Below are positions 43,339-55,816 of a stretch of 64,000 bases of DNA, in pieces; position 1 is the stretch's first letter, and the number at the start of each line of letters is the position of its first letter. The position numbers and the translations under genes are program-made. This DNA is from Tausonia pullulans. Its lineage: Eukaryota; Basidiomycota; Tremellomycetes; Cystofilobasidiales; Mrakiaceae. The stretch is from contig OX637620.1 of the NCBI GenBank assembly GCA_951802195.1, positions 62,001-126,000 of the forward strand, written 5' to 3'. The notes beneath the pieces are model-generated. The model was given only the letters and a program-made list of their open reading frames with translations, did no database searches and was not told where the DNA came from.

Positions 43339-46300
43339 ATGGAGGGATGGCTCGACTCCACGCTCGGCTCCCCGCCTGTCCGCCGGCACAAAACTCGTCA
43401 CCGGCCTGATCCTCTCTCGGAGGCTCGCCTACAGACCACGGGCGGTCGAGGAGGCGTCCGCCTCTCGCACGGTGAGCCAGCGTCCGTCCGGGTAGAAGTA
43501 CGAGGCGATAGCCGGAAAAAGTATCTCCGCTGGAACACTTTCAACCAGAATCAGTCAGGTAAGCTGCTTTGTCGTCCTCGCTCGGAGCACGAGAGCTGCC
43601 GTCGCTGACCGACTCAAAACTGGGCTTCCTCATAGACGCGCTTCTCCGGGAGGTCCGCTCCCCTGTTCGTGTTTTTCCAGATACTCGGAAGCCCGAGGAA
43701 GAGGTCGCAAATGCTACTCATATCGAGCTTACCGAGGCTTCAGTACGTTAATCTCGGGACGCGCGTTTCTAACGGCTTGACAGAGGCGAAGCGCATGTCC
43801 GCTAACGACCATGGCTCTCCCCAGAAACGTTTCCTTGACGACCATCCGGCCCTTTTGCATGTACCCTTTGAGATTGTCTCTGAGGAAATCGCCAGTGTTG
43901 AGGCCGAACGACGATTACCCGTCTGGGACCCGTATCTCGGGAATCGGATCGAGGGCGCATGGGCCAAGATCCATGAGCGGTCAACCAAGATGGGCGTTCT
44001 CGCCTTCCCCATGGGAGCCGTTGGCCATGAACTCAGTGAGCCTCTCGTAGAATGATGCGTGGATCAACATCGCGCTGAGATGATTTGCAGACGTATCGCC
44101 TGTCTACGCGAGTGGTCGACAGGCGGTGGCGGACGACGTCTTTACACCCTGCGCTCGACCTGCGGCTACTTTTGCCACGCCAATCCAGCAGATTACTGCA
44201 TCACCTTACCAAATCGACATTTCTCTGGAGACCACGAGTTCGTCTGTGCGGCCGACTACTTTGCCGCGCGCCTGTTGACTGACACCCGCTCAGAACCCGT
44301 CTTCGCTGTTCGAACTCATTCTGAGACGGCCATTCTCTTGTTCTCCATCAATCCAACACACCGACCCCACGACAGCTCCCTCTCAGTCATCGTCCAAGAG
44401 CTTGGCCTCATCAGCATGAGCGAAACGTCGGGCCGTCGCCAGATGGACATTGCCATGAGCCCGTTCGAAGCCGCGCGGGCGCTGATAGTCGATGACGAGG
44501 GCCAGATTTATGAGTGGAGAGGGATCAATAAGTATGGACAGAAGAAGCCTGATCTGTGAGTCCCCTAGTGCCTTTCTCCTTATCTGTACACCTCCTCAAA
44601 TCCTGCCGACTTCATCCAGTACCACCCGACGAGTTCGATCCGCTGTCAGCCCTGACGGCGTCAAGGCTCGCGAATTCTATCGGATCAAGTACGGACCCTC
44701 CGAGTCGTCGGCGCTCCTCATGTCCGATCGGACTGTCCAGCATTTTGACCTTCGCGTGAGTGCGACGTGATCCAAACTTGCATTGCGCGGTCTTAACTTA
44801 TATCTGTTCACCGCTTTAAAGGCCCCTGACCAAGAGACTCTAGTCTACGACCTAGACTCCTCAACGGCCATCCTCACATCCTTCGATCGCCGTCATCAGA
44901 CCGATTCGCGCGAGTTGGAGCTCCTGTGCTTCTCAACGACGGAGAGCGTTAACTGGGTTGACCTCCGCATGCCCGGCAAGGCTGTGGCCTCGATCGAGCA
45001 TCATCGTGCATTTGACCGGACACTCGAGCTCCTAAGCTCGGAGATATGTGGTCGTACGTTTTTGGTCTACAAGAGTGCTGTTTATTGCTCTCCACGCTAA
45101 GTCCCGCGCCCGCGTCCAGAACCTCTCACACTCTTGACCTCTCGCGTCAACGACCTCGTCACCGCCTACAATGTCACTGGGGAAGGCTCCACTACCGTCC
45201 AATCCCTCGGCGACCCCTATGCTCTTTCACCTCCGCCAACGGCCTTTACTCGAGCGGGCTCCACGCTCTTCCGGCACCCGTCACTACCCGCCGAGGACGA
45301 GCGAGTTTCGTTCTTCGAGCTCTCCGACCGGGGTGGGGTCGTTATGCGAAAGCTTGGCCACAAGCGTGGAGCCGAGCAAACTGGGTTCGGCGCAAGGAAC
45401 GCGAAGGCGTTGCGAGATGGGTTCGAGTGGCTGCCGGATGTCAAGAAGCTCGCGGCGGAGGTAGAAGAGGAAGAGGAGATCGGCTGGCTGGCTCAGCGAC
45501 GTTCTAAGATTGTCGATTTGCGTGCCAGATACGAGGGTAAGTGCGACTTTCGAGTCAGAGGAGTGGCCGTTCGCTGACCCACCCAGCCGTTTCATAGAAG
45601 CCTTCACGGTCCAGCCGAGCGATCTCGAGATGAATCTCGATCTTTTCATGGACGCTGAGGCGGTACTTCAGGACCAAGACGCACCCCTGCAACGCATGGT
45701 CACCGCGTCAGTACCTCTCTGCCATCCACACTCTCAAAGTGGCGCTCCCGCTGACCCGTCCTCTAAAGCCGTGACATCTTGCTTCTCAGTAGCACCTCTG
45801 ACGCCCCGATCCTGCGTTCGGACTTCGTCGCCGGCTCAAGCATCCAGCCGCCTGTTGGCCAGCTCCTAGAGGTCTCCGCTCAGCTTGCCCAGACTGACTT
45901 TGGCAAGGGCGCAACCTTCCAGCACTCCCTCATCAACCGCATATCCTCTCTTCTCGATCTTCCTCCCAATTACCCGGCCCCACTCATCGCAAACGCGGAC
46001 GAGACGGCTGCCCGCCTCCGGTTCGACTACAACCTTGTCGATGCGGACCCGGAGCACTCGGTACCCACGGACGTATTTGCATCGCATGCCTGCGACGTCC
46101 TCGCTCTTGACCTATCCCTCTCGGCGAGTGTCTACACTTCAGACCCGATCACCCCAGCCGTGCTCTCAGCCGACGACGAGCTCGCGCAAGCGACCCAGTC
46201 CCTGAGTCTCAGCAGGCCGACGGCCCCACTATCCTACTCGTTCATCCGGCCGGTCTTGCGCAAGCCGCTGCCGACGGAGGATAGGTCCTACGGCCTTGAG

Positions 46301-46870
46301 GGCTCGCCGACTGCCCGCCTTCTGATTAGCAAGTGGGTCGTAGGCGACGACCCGTCAGATTATTGCCACGTCGATCTCCGGCAAGGCGCGCCACTGTCGT
46401 CACAGCCAAACGTCGACGACGATGACGGATTGCCCGCCCTAACGTCCTCCTACTTGCCTACCCGGTCGTCCCAGGTCATTCCTCAGGTTATTGCGACCCA
46501 GCCGAGTCCCTCGCCCGAGCCGACGATCCATGTCTGGGGCGGCAATCGTCGTCGGACGGGGAATATCCCAATAGCTGTCCCATCATCGGACTTTGACCCT
46601 TTCCCAGTAGCTTCGCAGCCGGCGCTGCTTCCCTATAGGAAGCGTGCGCTCCCAGGTAGTGGCGTCGCTGAGTCACAGCAGGCAAGCCCCTTGCGACGAG
46701 TTGGTTCGCAGCCGGACATGGGGTTTTCGCAGTCGGATATCTGGAGCGATGCTGGACCGAGCACGCAGGCCGAGCCGGGTCCCTATGGCGACAGGTACGG
46801 GCGGTCGAAGAGCGAGCGTGGGCACAAGCGCAAGAAGGGAGGTCCGAAGAAGCGGGCGGGGGGCTTCTGA
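43339..46870 (+). CDS. Probable RNA polymerase I core factor subunit (Rrn6/TAF1C-like)
   Basis: Probable component of the core factor that recruits RNA polymerase I to rDNA promoters. Start at ATG 43339 (MEGWLDSTLGSPP); first exon to 43559, then DALLREVRSPVRVFPDTRKPEEE. The middle is a WD40-like propeller: WDPYLGNRIEGAW, MGVLAFPMGAVGHEL, KPVFAVRTHSETAILLFSI, ARALIVDDEGQIYEWRG, RTVQHFDLR, ELELLCFSTTESVNWVDLRM. A helical part follows (GFEWLPDVKKLAAEVEEEEE, EMNLDLFMDAEAVL, LINRISSLLDLPPNY) and the C terminus is basic, GHKRKKGGPKKRAGGF, a tail typical of fungal Rrn6 proteins. About 1000 residues. The family is weakly conserved, so I base the call on the propeller, the AVRTHS segment and the tail; it could be another WD40 regulator. 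Confidence 0.58.
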
Positions 46871-47135
46871 ACGGGGCTGTTCATCGATCGTTGCCGTCTC
46901 ATATTCCTGTGTTTGTAGTAAAACTCCTATTGCATGTCTACTCTACCCTCCCTAGACGTCAAAGCCCGCGAGAGAAAGAGGAGTGAGGAGGAGGGGGCCC
47001 GGGCCAGAGACAACACAGCGGACGCGGGGATCCTTCGTGAGACGGACGACCCAGGCACGCTCGTCATCCCTTGCACTTGTCCTCTCTCTTCTCTCCTACA
47101 AACGGCCGACCTCCCGCCACTGGCGGCAGAAACAA

Positions 47136-48981
47136 ATGTCCCCCTTGCCCTTCCTGACGGCGACCGCCTCGGGCAGCACGAGCTACGCGCGTGTCCCTGC
47201 TGCCTCGCCAACCTCCTCATTATCTCCACCCTCGTCCGAGTGGGACGACGAGCGGACCTCCTCGCTCTGGACGGTCCTTGCGGGCATCATCCTCGCTTGG
47301 TACCTCATTATCAACTGCATCGCATTCCTGGGCTTCTCTGTCGCGTCCGTAACCGAACTCGAGAAGGTTATTTGACGCGTCTTTGCTGCTGACGTCGTCC
47401 TCCCTCCAGACGCGTCCGCTATGGCCAAGCAAAGAAGACCAGCGGAGTCGCGTCTTCCCGCCTCCGCGACGGCGAGACGCCAGGCGTCTCGATTCTCCGG
47501 CCGCTCAAGGGTCTCGACCCAAACCTCTACGAGAATCTCAAGTCGGCGTTTACTCAGGACTACCCGGACTACGAAATTATATTTAGCGTCGCCGACGCTA
47601 ATGACCCGGCTCTCGGCGTCGTCCGTCTGCTTCAGGACAAGTACGCTGGGAGGCGAGAGTGTCGCGTCGTGATCGGTACGTTGTGTATCGCTCGAGAGAG
47701 ACCTTTGTTCAATCTGTCAGAGGCTAAAAGGTCCCTCCTCGCAGGCGACGAGCAGCTCGGCCCCAATCCCAAGGTCAACAACCTCGTTCGACCTTTCGAG
47801 CGCGCGACGCACGACATCCTCTGGGTCCTCGATTCGGGTATCCTCCTCCCCTCCCGTTACACGCTTGCCCACATGGTCGACTCCCTCCTCACACCACACA
47901 GAACCGGCACGAGAGTAGGCCTTGTTCATCAGGTGCCATTTGCGCTGCTTCCCGGCAAGGGCGGGCAGGGCGTCGGTGGGTGGTTGGAGAGGGCGTTCCT
48001 CAATACGAACCACGCCAAGATGTACCTCGCCATCAACAAGTAAGCGCCTGCACGCCCAGTCCTCCCTGTGGAAATGGAGGCTTACTCCGCCCGCTAGAAC
48101 TGAGATCGACTCGTGCGTCATGGGCAAATCCAACATGTACCGCCGATCGGACGTCTCGCAACTCGTCGCTGGCGGCACCACCGCTCCTCCTTGTGCGTCT
48201 TCTCTTCAGCCAGTAAGCTAAGCGATATACAAATACTGAGAAGATGTCATCTAGCCTCCAATGTTTCTCTCCCGACTACAGGTCTCGCGTCTTTCGCGCC
48301 GTACCTTGCTGAGGGTGTGGGCCTTTATTGCGCTCCGTCAACAACTGCCTTGCTGATCTCCCATCCCCTCTTTCCCCCCCCCCATCCCTTCCAGACAACA
48401 TGATCGGTCTCGGCATCTTCCATCAGCTCAAACTTCGCCACGCCATGACGTCCGACGTCGCTCTCAACGCTGTCGGCTCCATGACATTCTCCGACTACTT
48501 CTGGCGTCGCGTCCGTTGGATCCGTGTCCGCAAGCAAATGACGAGAGCGGCAACGCTCGTCGAACCCTTCACTGAGTCGCTCGTGATGGGTCTCCTCTCC
48601 GCCTGGGCGGCACAAACTCTCTTTGGCTTCTCGACGCTGCTCTTCCTGTCGCTGCATTGGCTTCTGTGGAGCGGGATGGACATCGGCACGATGGTTGCGC
48701 TCGCGCCTGAGCCGATGAGGACAGACGAATGGCCATTGTTTGCGTGCGCATACATCGGGAGGGAGGTGCTCGCGTTGCCGATCTGGCTCGTGGCAATGAC
48801 AGGTAACGAGGTCACGTGGCGAGGGACGAGATATGTCGTACTTCCCAATGGGAAGGCGAGGGAAGTTGAAGGTGATGGGGGAAATGGAGGGTGGAAGAGC
48901 TGGCTGAGGGGCCTGAGAGGCATGGGCGAGGAAGGCGTGTTGTCGTCGCGGTATCAGGCGGTCGACACGGACGAACAATGA
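47136..48981 (+). CDS. Ceramide glucosyltransferase (GT21)
   Basis: Transfers glucose from UDP-glucose to ceramide, the first step of fungal glucosylceramide synthesis, at the Golgi or ER membrane. An N-terminal membrane segment (TVLAGIILAWYLIINCIAFLGF) is followed by the GT2-like fold: GVSILRPLKGLDPNLYENL, FSVADANDPA (D1), ECRVVIGDEQLGPNPKVNNL, ILWVLDSGILL (D2), LAEDNMIGLGIFH (D3) and RRVRW, the (Q/R)xxRW motif. C-terminal hydrophobic segments (LLFLSLHWLLW, GREVLALPIWLVAMTG) anchor it. Five or six exons; the acceptor of intron 1 is uncertain because only CAAAGAAG keeps the frame from ELEK to TSGVASS. Start chosen at 47136; an in-frame ATG at 46983 would add 51 residues of low quality. Confidence 0.92.
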
Positions 48982-49321
48982 TGAATGACTCTGCAGGGAA
49001 AATATTACGATTGAGATTTTATGATCACCTGAGCAAAGGAAAGCGGAGACAGCGGGCACATCGAGGAGCACGAAATAACGAGTTCAATCGTCCTCCACAG
49101 AATTGTCCTCACGAGAAGGATCGTCCGCTTGAGAAAGAGAGACAGAGGAGATATTTACAAACAAGAGCACCCATCCGTAAGAATGTCGTCCGCGATGTGG
49201 GCCCGGCAAAGCTCGTCAGTCCAGGCGAAGGCCGACAGCTTGGGGTTTCGGCACTCCTGCCGGCCGCCCAGGGCACGTTGGGCGTCGAGATATCGACAGA
49301 TAGGTCAAGATAGTAAGACTA

Positions 49322-50049
49322 TCATGCAAGATGCGCCTCGGCCTTCTCCTGCTCTGCGGCAGCATCCTTTGTATCAAGCCCTCACGGTATCCTCACAGGG
49401 GACAAGAAGGGAACGAGGCCAAAAAATGCTCAAGGTTGGGGATACCGATGCGCGTCCGAAGGCGGAGGCAGCTGAGTTGAGCGCCGGCCAGTCAGAAAAA
49501 TCTCGCTCTTGCTTCGCGGTGACCCATCCCCGGCATGCTACTCGGGGAGTGTCGTCGATGAAGGTCTCAGAGATGAGATCAGGATTGTCCTACGGAAGCT
49601 TTGAAACGAGGACACGCCGTACCAGTAACGTCCCAGGACGATAACTCACAGATAGGACGAGAACCTACCCAGATGCCTCGCGAGAGGTGGGCCTTCCCCG
49701 GCCCCGGATACCCATCTCGACCGAGCGAATCGAAGTGGTCTTTGCCATTGAGGGGTGCCATCTTTCCGTAGCAGCTTCGCGCAGATGATAACGTTCTGTA
49801 GAAATATGGTCGACCATCAGATGTACAATAATGTGACTTTCTCGTAGCGTCAGAGGAGAGCGAGAGGATGGCATGGGCTTCTTTGCAGGAGATGCGACAG
49901 CGGCGCATTGCCGAATCAAGGAGCTGCGGTCCCCTTTTCTGGAGGAGAAAGATCACCGCTAAGTGTACGTCAAAGTGTTCGAGCGACGAGCTATAGTGTT
50001 CAGTGCCACAAGCTCGCTTCATCTCGGCGAGCTGACAAATCTTCATCAA
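49322..50049 (-). CDS. Unrecognised gene in a gene-poor stretch
   Basis: Not recognised. Minus strand from ATG 50049: a continuous exon starts MKICQLAEMKRACG and includes SLEHFDVHLAVIFLLQKRG, SAMRRCRISCKEAHAILSL, FYRTLSSARSCYGKMAPLNG and GRDGYPGPGKAHLSRGIW. A GTAGGT donor after this tryptophan joins in phase to an exon TFIDDTPRVACRGWVTAKQE, RDFSDWPALNSAASAFGRAS, and a further intron leads to DAAAEQEKAEAHLA and a stop. About 195 residues. All joins keep the frame and use normal signals. No known domain is evident; no signal peptide or membrane segment. A protein-like segment further upstream (about 50120-50190, IIWTFPDVRMGAGMVMKNPE) could be an earlier exon. An alternative plus-strand reading exists but is less splice-consistent. 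Confidence 0.42.
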
Positions 50050-50701
50050 GGTAAGGCCAATGCGCGTGTGCTCAATAAGCTTACAGTGCTCTCAGAGTCT
50101 AGTCAGCCTCCGAGCTTTGCCCGACCTCTCAGGGTTTTTCATCACCATCCCTGCACCCATGCGCACGTCAGGGAATGTCCAAATAATGGCGTCTTACAAA
50201 GTTGATCCTGCTGCGCGCGCGGCCCAAGCCGGTCGAGGGTCGCCTTTCGTCAAACACCCTCGAGGAGCCCCTCGCCCTGGCCTCTGGGCTCCGGAACGCC
50301 TCACATAAGAAAAAAAGGGCGTGATCGCGCGTGGCGTCTCCGAATCAACAAGACTGCCACCGAGCGTTCTCCGAATACCCTGGGAGATGCCTCAAGTCGC
50401 CCCTCATGAGGCCATCTCGCGCAGTTTGACCATCTCAGAGTGTTAGAAGAGATGGGCTTTGAAGTTCCCGAGCAAAGGGGTCCCAAAGGGAGTGTAGAAA
50501 GTATAGAAGGTTGATGGACGGCGAGCACGCAATCTCGCCTCTTGCCCTCGATGGACCAATTCTGGCCGAGACGAATCCCCCTACTGGCCTCACCTCGCCT
50601 GCGCTGGCCCTGCCCTCGTCTTCGCTCATGTGGATCGTCTCTTTTCCTTAAGCAGTCGCCTTCCGACGTCAATATCCAACAAAGCCAGTCAAGCGAAACC
50701 C
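50050..50701. other. Gap between the unrecognised gene and the bZIP gene
   Basis: About 650 bases that may contain 5' exons of the minus-strand candidate and must contain the bZIP promoter. Both strands show short protein-like stretches at 50120-50310 (for example plus strand MASYKVDPAARAAQAGRG), and I cannot decide between them. Confidence 0.35.
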
Positions 50702-52219
50702 ATGAACGTCCAGCGAAGACTGAGCGCGACCAGGGACACAGCCGGCGATGGCACCCCAAGTGACAGCAGCTCACCGAGAGGTACGTCGCAGGCTCGGGCA
50801 GGCGTGACGTGCTTCCCGCTGGCTGGGCCTCGGCCGGCAAACGATGTGGCCCAGCCAGTCAGCGAGCCTGGATGTTGCGCTCGCTCGTTTATCAGTATGG
50901 TCAACCCTCGCAGACACTGATGTTAATCTCTTCGTATATGCAAACAGAAGACGACAACTGGCTCTCCTTCATATCCTCTGTCTCGCACCTCCCATTGGAC
51001 GCCCACCACCTCCCAGGCGCTCTGGGCAGCAGGGGCGCGGGGACCAACGGAGCCGGGACCTCAACTGATTCCTCATCGACGTCTGCCTCACACTCTTCCA
51101 CGAACCTCGACCATGCGAACGACAATATCAATTTACATCGACGTATTTCATTCCCACCAGCCTACGACCCAGCGGCTGCGCTCGCTCAGCATGTCCAGAG
51201 CCGGACGTCGTCGCCCATCTTGGGCAGCGGCGCGCACTCGCTTGCCGGACCGTCACCCTACTCCTCGGCAGTCTACCCTTCCGCCTCCCCTTCCACCAGC
51301 ACCACACCGGCCGACCTCCCTCACTTTGACGCTTTCTTCCCTCCACCCTCATCCACTGAGGACAGCTTCTTCCCCAACCACCGGAACAACCAGCCCGCCG
51401 GAACTTCCGTCGCCGATCTCCCCCCGCTCCCACTTCCTGGATTGCACCATCGAAGCAGTTACCGCCACCTCCCTCAGGCGCCAACCCCCCAACCGTACTA
51501 CTCCCTCGACCCATTCCACCTCCCAGACCACTTCAACTTTTCCCCGCAGGAAGGACCCAGCCCAATGAATTCAGCGACATCGCCTTCGTCCAAGGGCTCG
51601 CCGCACTCGCACCCGCGCGCATCCACCTCTACCTCCTCTTCCTCGTCCGCGTCCGCGGCCGCTGCTGCCTCCGTCGCAGAAACTTTGCCTACATCGGCTC
51701 CCCCCCGAACGCGGCCATCGCGCGCTAATTCCAGCAGTGGAGTCCGCCCGCTAGCGACACGGTCCAAGTCGGGGAGCAAGATCGCCGCCGCCCCTTCTCA
51801 TGCCGCTGGCCTTCCGTCGAGGGAGAACTCCCCGGAGACATCGGCATCTCGATCTCGACCACGAGCGACATCGACTTCCGTTCCGACTCGAGGGACAAGC
51901 CGGGCGAGGGACGAGGAAGGGAGGGAGGACGACGATGGCGCGGAGGACGATGCCGAGGAGGATAAGCGAAGGAGAAACACAGAGGCCTCGGCGCGGTTCC
52001 GGTCAGTCGACGATCTCTTCTCCTTCCACCATCTGAGACTGACTGTGCGACTATGCTAAACCTGACAGAGCAAAGAAGAAGGCCCGGACGACCCACCTGG
52101 CGCGGACCGTCTCAGATCTGACGTCCCGCGTCCAGGAGCTCGAACTCGAGGCCGGCGAGCTGAGGCGGGAGAACGGGTGGCTCAAGGAGATCGTCGTGCT
52201 CAAGGCGAGCAAGGGTTGA
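50702..52219 (+). CDS. Fungal bZIP transcription factor (Cys-3/Zip1/Met28-like)
   Basis: A DNA-binding regulator. Exon 1 (50702-50780) starts MNVQRRLSATRDTAGDGTPS and joins in phase at 50948 to EDDNWLSFISSVSHLPLDAH. A long Ser/Pro/Ala-rich region with patches such as DLPHFDAFFPPPS (possible activation segment) leads to an acidic stretch and the C-terminal bZIP. The basic region reads DKRRRNTEASARFRAKKKAR, with the N-x-x-(A/S)-x-x-(S/A)R core present, interrupted by the last intron after the phenylalanine. The zipper has leucines in heptads: LARTVSDLTSRVQELELEAG, ELRRENGWLKEIVVLKASKG. The RRRNTxASARFR type is found in Cys-3, Zip1 and Met28/MetR proteins of sulfur and stress control; the target here is not known. 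Last exon ends at 52219. Confidence 0.88.
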
Positions 52220-52442
52220 GGCGATGTAATGAGGAGGAGGAGCAGATCTTGCTTCTTATATAGACTCTACTTTTTCTTGTTAGTTTAAGGGGAGATTGGG
52301 GAGGATGATCCTCCATGTCTGTACTTGCTTTCCATATCATCTAGATTCGATCGAGATGAACGTCCGTTTGAATTGAGACAAGGCAGGCGCGTGAACCGAG
52401 TGTGGAGCCACGGGGTTCAGGGCTGAAAAGCGAGTTCACTGA

Positions 52443-55288
52443 CTAATATCCATCGATCATTACTGCCCCTACTCCTGCCCCCCCTCCTCATCCTCATCTA
52501 CACCCAACAGCGTCCTGACCTCATCCTTCCCCCTCAGCAGCAAGCTTGTCGGGAACTCGTACCGATTCGCCTCCCGATCCATCACTGCGTCCCATAGCGT
52601 CTCGTACGCGCGCGCAAGCCGAGCGAGCGCTCCGCGGTGGATGTCCCGTGCAAGCGCGGGCGAGGAGAGGAGGGCGAGTCGTGGGGAGGAGAGGACGTCG
52701 AGCGTTTGGAGGTGGGCGTCGAAGGTGTGGAGGGAAGCAGAGAGGGCTGAGGGCTCAGCGCCGGGGATGCGAGAGAGGGGGGTCTGGTGAAAGAGGAGAA
52801 GTCAGATGACATTTGAGGGTGAAAATCGAGTGGAGAGACGACTCACGTCGGCGTCCTTCTCTTGTAGGAGCTTGGACACCGGTCCGAGGCCACTCTGAGC
52901 GAGGCACCGCTCGTACTGCGGAAATGGAAGCGTCAGTACACGGGTAGGTCTTTTGACAAGAGGAGCTGGCACCCACATGCTCGTCCAAGAGCTGCCTGAC
53001 ATGCCGATCCATTTGGTCCTGAAGCAACGCTACCCGCGCTGTGGTAAAGCTGTACGACTCGAGGACGTGCTCGAGGTAACCGACGCAGTTCGCCAAGAAG
53101 ACCGCCCGCTCCCACTCGCCTCCGGCCCCCTGCCGGAGGTCCGCCATCCGACGACACATTTCAAGAGGTGGGTCGACGGCTGCATCGAGGACGCGGGCAA
53201 ACTCCTCGCCCTCGGCGGCCTGCTGAGGATCGTCAAGGAGCGTCGCCTCGTGCGCTGAGAGCATCTCGCGTAGAGTCTGGGTGGCATCGCGCAGGGCAAG
53301 CGGCGGGGAGAGGTCCGCGTCGGGAGGCTGGCGGAGGTAGGGCGTGAGTGACTCAATCAGTGCAACTGACGATAGTCAGAAGAGGCGGACTCACGTGGAG
53401 GAAGCGCAGAAGGGACCGTCCCTGGGCATCCAGCGTGTCGAAGAACGCCTTGTATGAGACATCGTGGATGCTGTAGGACTGCCTTGTCAGCGCCGAGGAG
53501 ACAAGAGGACAGAGGGTGATAACCACGCGTACTCTTGGAGGGTTCGTGTGAGCAGGGCGTCAGCGCCGATGGTCTGCCGCATTGTAAGAAGGTAGAATTG
53601 GAGGAGATTGACGATCCGATAGCTCGTGATAACGTCGTCCTGTGTTTTGATCGTCTGCTGGACTCGGATCTGTAAACGTAGAAATCAGCAGTGACCTCTC
53701 TCGCTCTCTCGCTCACTTGCGAAGGACGGACCCGCAACGGTCTGCAGCACCCCTCGAGGTCTCTGTCAAGCATATCCCTCACGAGTTCCTCTTCCTCGTC
53801 TCCCGGGGCCTTCCCTTTCTCATCTCTACCAGCATCTGTTTCTCCTCCCCGCGCCGCGCCAATCATTCTCCCAGCCCCCCTGGGGCTCCCAAACAAGCTC
53901 TCAAGGAACTCGCGCTCGCCCGCCGTCGCCTGATGGACCCAGGCGAGCATATCGCTCACATACCGCTGCGGATCGTGCGCGTGGAGCTCGATCGGCCGCG
54001 GGAGACCGCCAGGTCCGCCTCGAGTGAGGGCATCGAGGAAGAGGGCGAGAAGGGAGGAGGATCTGAGGTTGGAAAGCATTTGAAGGGCCTCGCTGCAGCG
54101 CTTTCTTATCAGTTTCGATGCTTAGGTGGAGACACAAGAGAAGGAGACGACGCTCGCTCACGTGAGGAGGGGCTTTCGATCCCGGAGTCGACGAACAGCC
54201 TCTCGCAGGACAGGGCTGACTTCGAGCTGGGCTTCGCGCGCAAACTGGCGGAACTCGAACGTGCACCAGCGGAAGATCTTTTGGTAGCCGACCTCGAGCT
54301 GATGCGACGTCGCGCGCATGATGTCGAGTCTTGATGGGGCGAGAGACAATACCGCGGCCAAATCAGCGATGCCATCAAGACTAAGATGGCGGTCTGTGAG
54401 AGATGGAGACTTACCCTGCTGTTGTTCCGCCCTCGTCGCCACCGAGAAGGGCCCGGCAGTCGCGACGGATGGCGGTGACGCGGTCCATGGCAGCAAACAG
54501 GCTCGGGCCTACCTGGACGTCGCGACTCGTCAAGGACTCGAGTTCTGCCTGAGCAAGGGTGAATCGTGAAAGGAAGAGGTCGATAAGCGTCGACCGGAGC
54601 TGAGTTGAGGTCCTGGGAAGACGGTGAAGTGCGTGAGCAGGAGAGTGAGGGGAGGGGAAAGTCAAGACGCGTAGGCGAAACGCACCGCTGGTTGCGAAGA
54701 CCCTCAGCTCGAGAGAGCAGGTACTTGGTTCCACTGTTGGCCCCCTCGAGTTTGCTCTGGACGTCGTCGCACCGCGTGTGCATCTCCTCCATGTGCAGTT
54801 GGAGCGTGTCAAGCTTCTGTAGTGTGCCCAAGTCGGCGCGGTGTCGTCCGCCTGGCGTCTCAGCCGGCCGAGCGCGTTCATCTCGACATAATAACAAGGG
54901 ACGTCCTGACCTTGTCAACGTCTCCAAAGGCCGCAAGGAAACGTCTGCTCCCCTCGGCGAGCCGCTCCTCGCCGTCCCGCCGAAGCCCCTTGCGAGCGCG
55001 TGCGGCGGACCCCTCGCCTGACGCGATCGTCGTACCATCGTTCGCGGCGGCCTGGCCCGCCTCAGCATAGAGATCCGAAACGGTTTGGAGTGCCTCGAGC
55101 GATGAAGGGTCGGAGAAGTTCGTCGATGAAAGGACCTTGTAGAGCCGGAGCGAGATTGGGTTGCGTAACGATGAAGTCGACGCGGGCACGGCGTTGGCGG
55201 ACGTTGAGGGCGATCCGCCGATCGTGTGGGCTGAGGGACGTCGTGGCTGGGCGGGGGCCGTTGATGGGGCGGTCGAGGCGGAGGTCAT
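52443..55288 (-). CDS. COG6: Conserved oligomeric Golgi complex subunit 6 (Cog6)
   Basis: COG is the eight-subunit tether for retrograde vesicles at the Golgi; Cog6 belongs to the lobe B set. The protein starts MTSASTAPSTAPAQ, has NPISLRLYKVLSSTNFSDPSS followed by ETVSD-like helices (LEALQTVSDLYAEAG), then KLDTLQLHMEEMHTRCDDVQ, GTKYLLSRAEGLRNQ, LRSTLIDLFLSRFTLAQAELES, QLEVGYQKIFRWCTFEFRQF (strong Cog6 signature), MLSNLRSSSLLALFLDALTRG, YVSDMLAWVHQATAGEREFLESLF, VITSYRIVNLLQFYLLTMRQT and FLANCVGYLEHVLESYSF. The C terminus has ARAYETLWDAVMDREANRYE and LGVDEDEEGG. About 760 residues across a dozen exons. Divergent from the SLC35F6-like gene. Confidence 0.91.
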
Positions 55289-55816
55289 CCTAAAGACGGA
55301 GTAACGATGCGAGAGAGTGATGGTGGTTGAGACTTGCCTGTCAAGAAAGGTCGGCGTCGTGTCGCGCCTCGCGCCGCCGTCGCTTCCCTCGCATCAGCTG
55401 TCGAGCGTACAGCTGCATCGCCCTCTCTGGCATGAGAGATGACTGAAGGTTTTCTCAGTTGCTCTTCTTCTTGCTTCAAACCTCGAAATTATTGGGCTGA
55501 ACGTATGTATTCTGCAGTCCGCTCATGCAGCGGGTGTGACGCGCGCGCAGTCAGGGAGATCCCGAATGAGCGCTCAGCGCCATCGCACGTTGGCTCGGGG
55601 CCTTCTATCAAGCTGTGGCTCAGCCCTCTCTTCTACATTTCTCTTTCACTCAAGCGCACCTTCACAAAGAAACGAGTCGCGTTGGCACCACCCGCACGAC
55701 CCTCGCCGGCTTTGGCCGTCACCACCCGCTGTCAGCGCGTGGAGAGCCAGAGCCATGCGGGCGACCAACCAACCCCTCTTCATCCCGACAACCACCCGCC
55801 CCTACTCCCTCAGCAA
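55289..55816. promoter_or_regulatory. Shared upstream region of COG6 and the SLC35F6-like gene
   Basis: A gap of 528 bases between two divergent start codons. A CTCTTCTTCTTGC tract at 55462-55475 and a pyrimidine-rich segment at 55610-55660 mark the plus-strand side. No RNA gene or repeat recognised. Confidence 0.5.

Noticed and set aside
49129-49644. Plus-strand frame of 171 codons over the unrecognised minus-strand gene
   Set aside because: Lower splice consistency and biased composition; the minus-strand exon chain keeps phase at each join. Not fully excluded.
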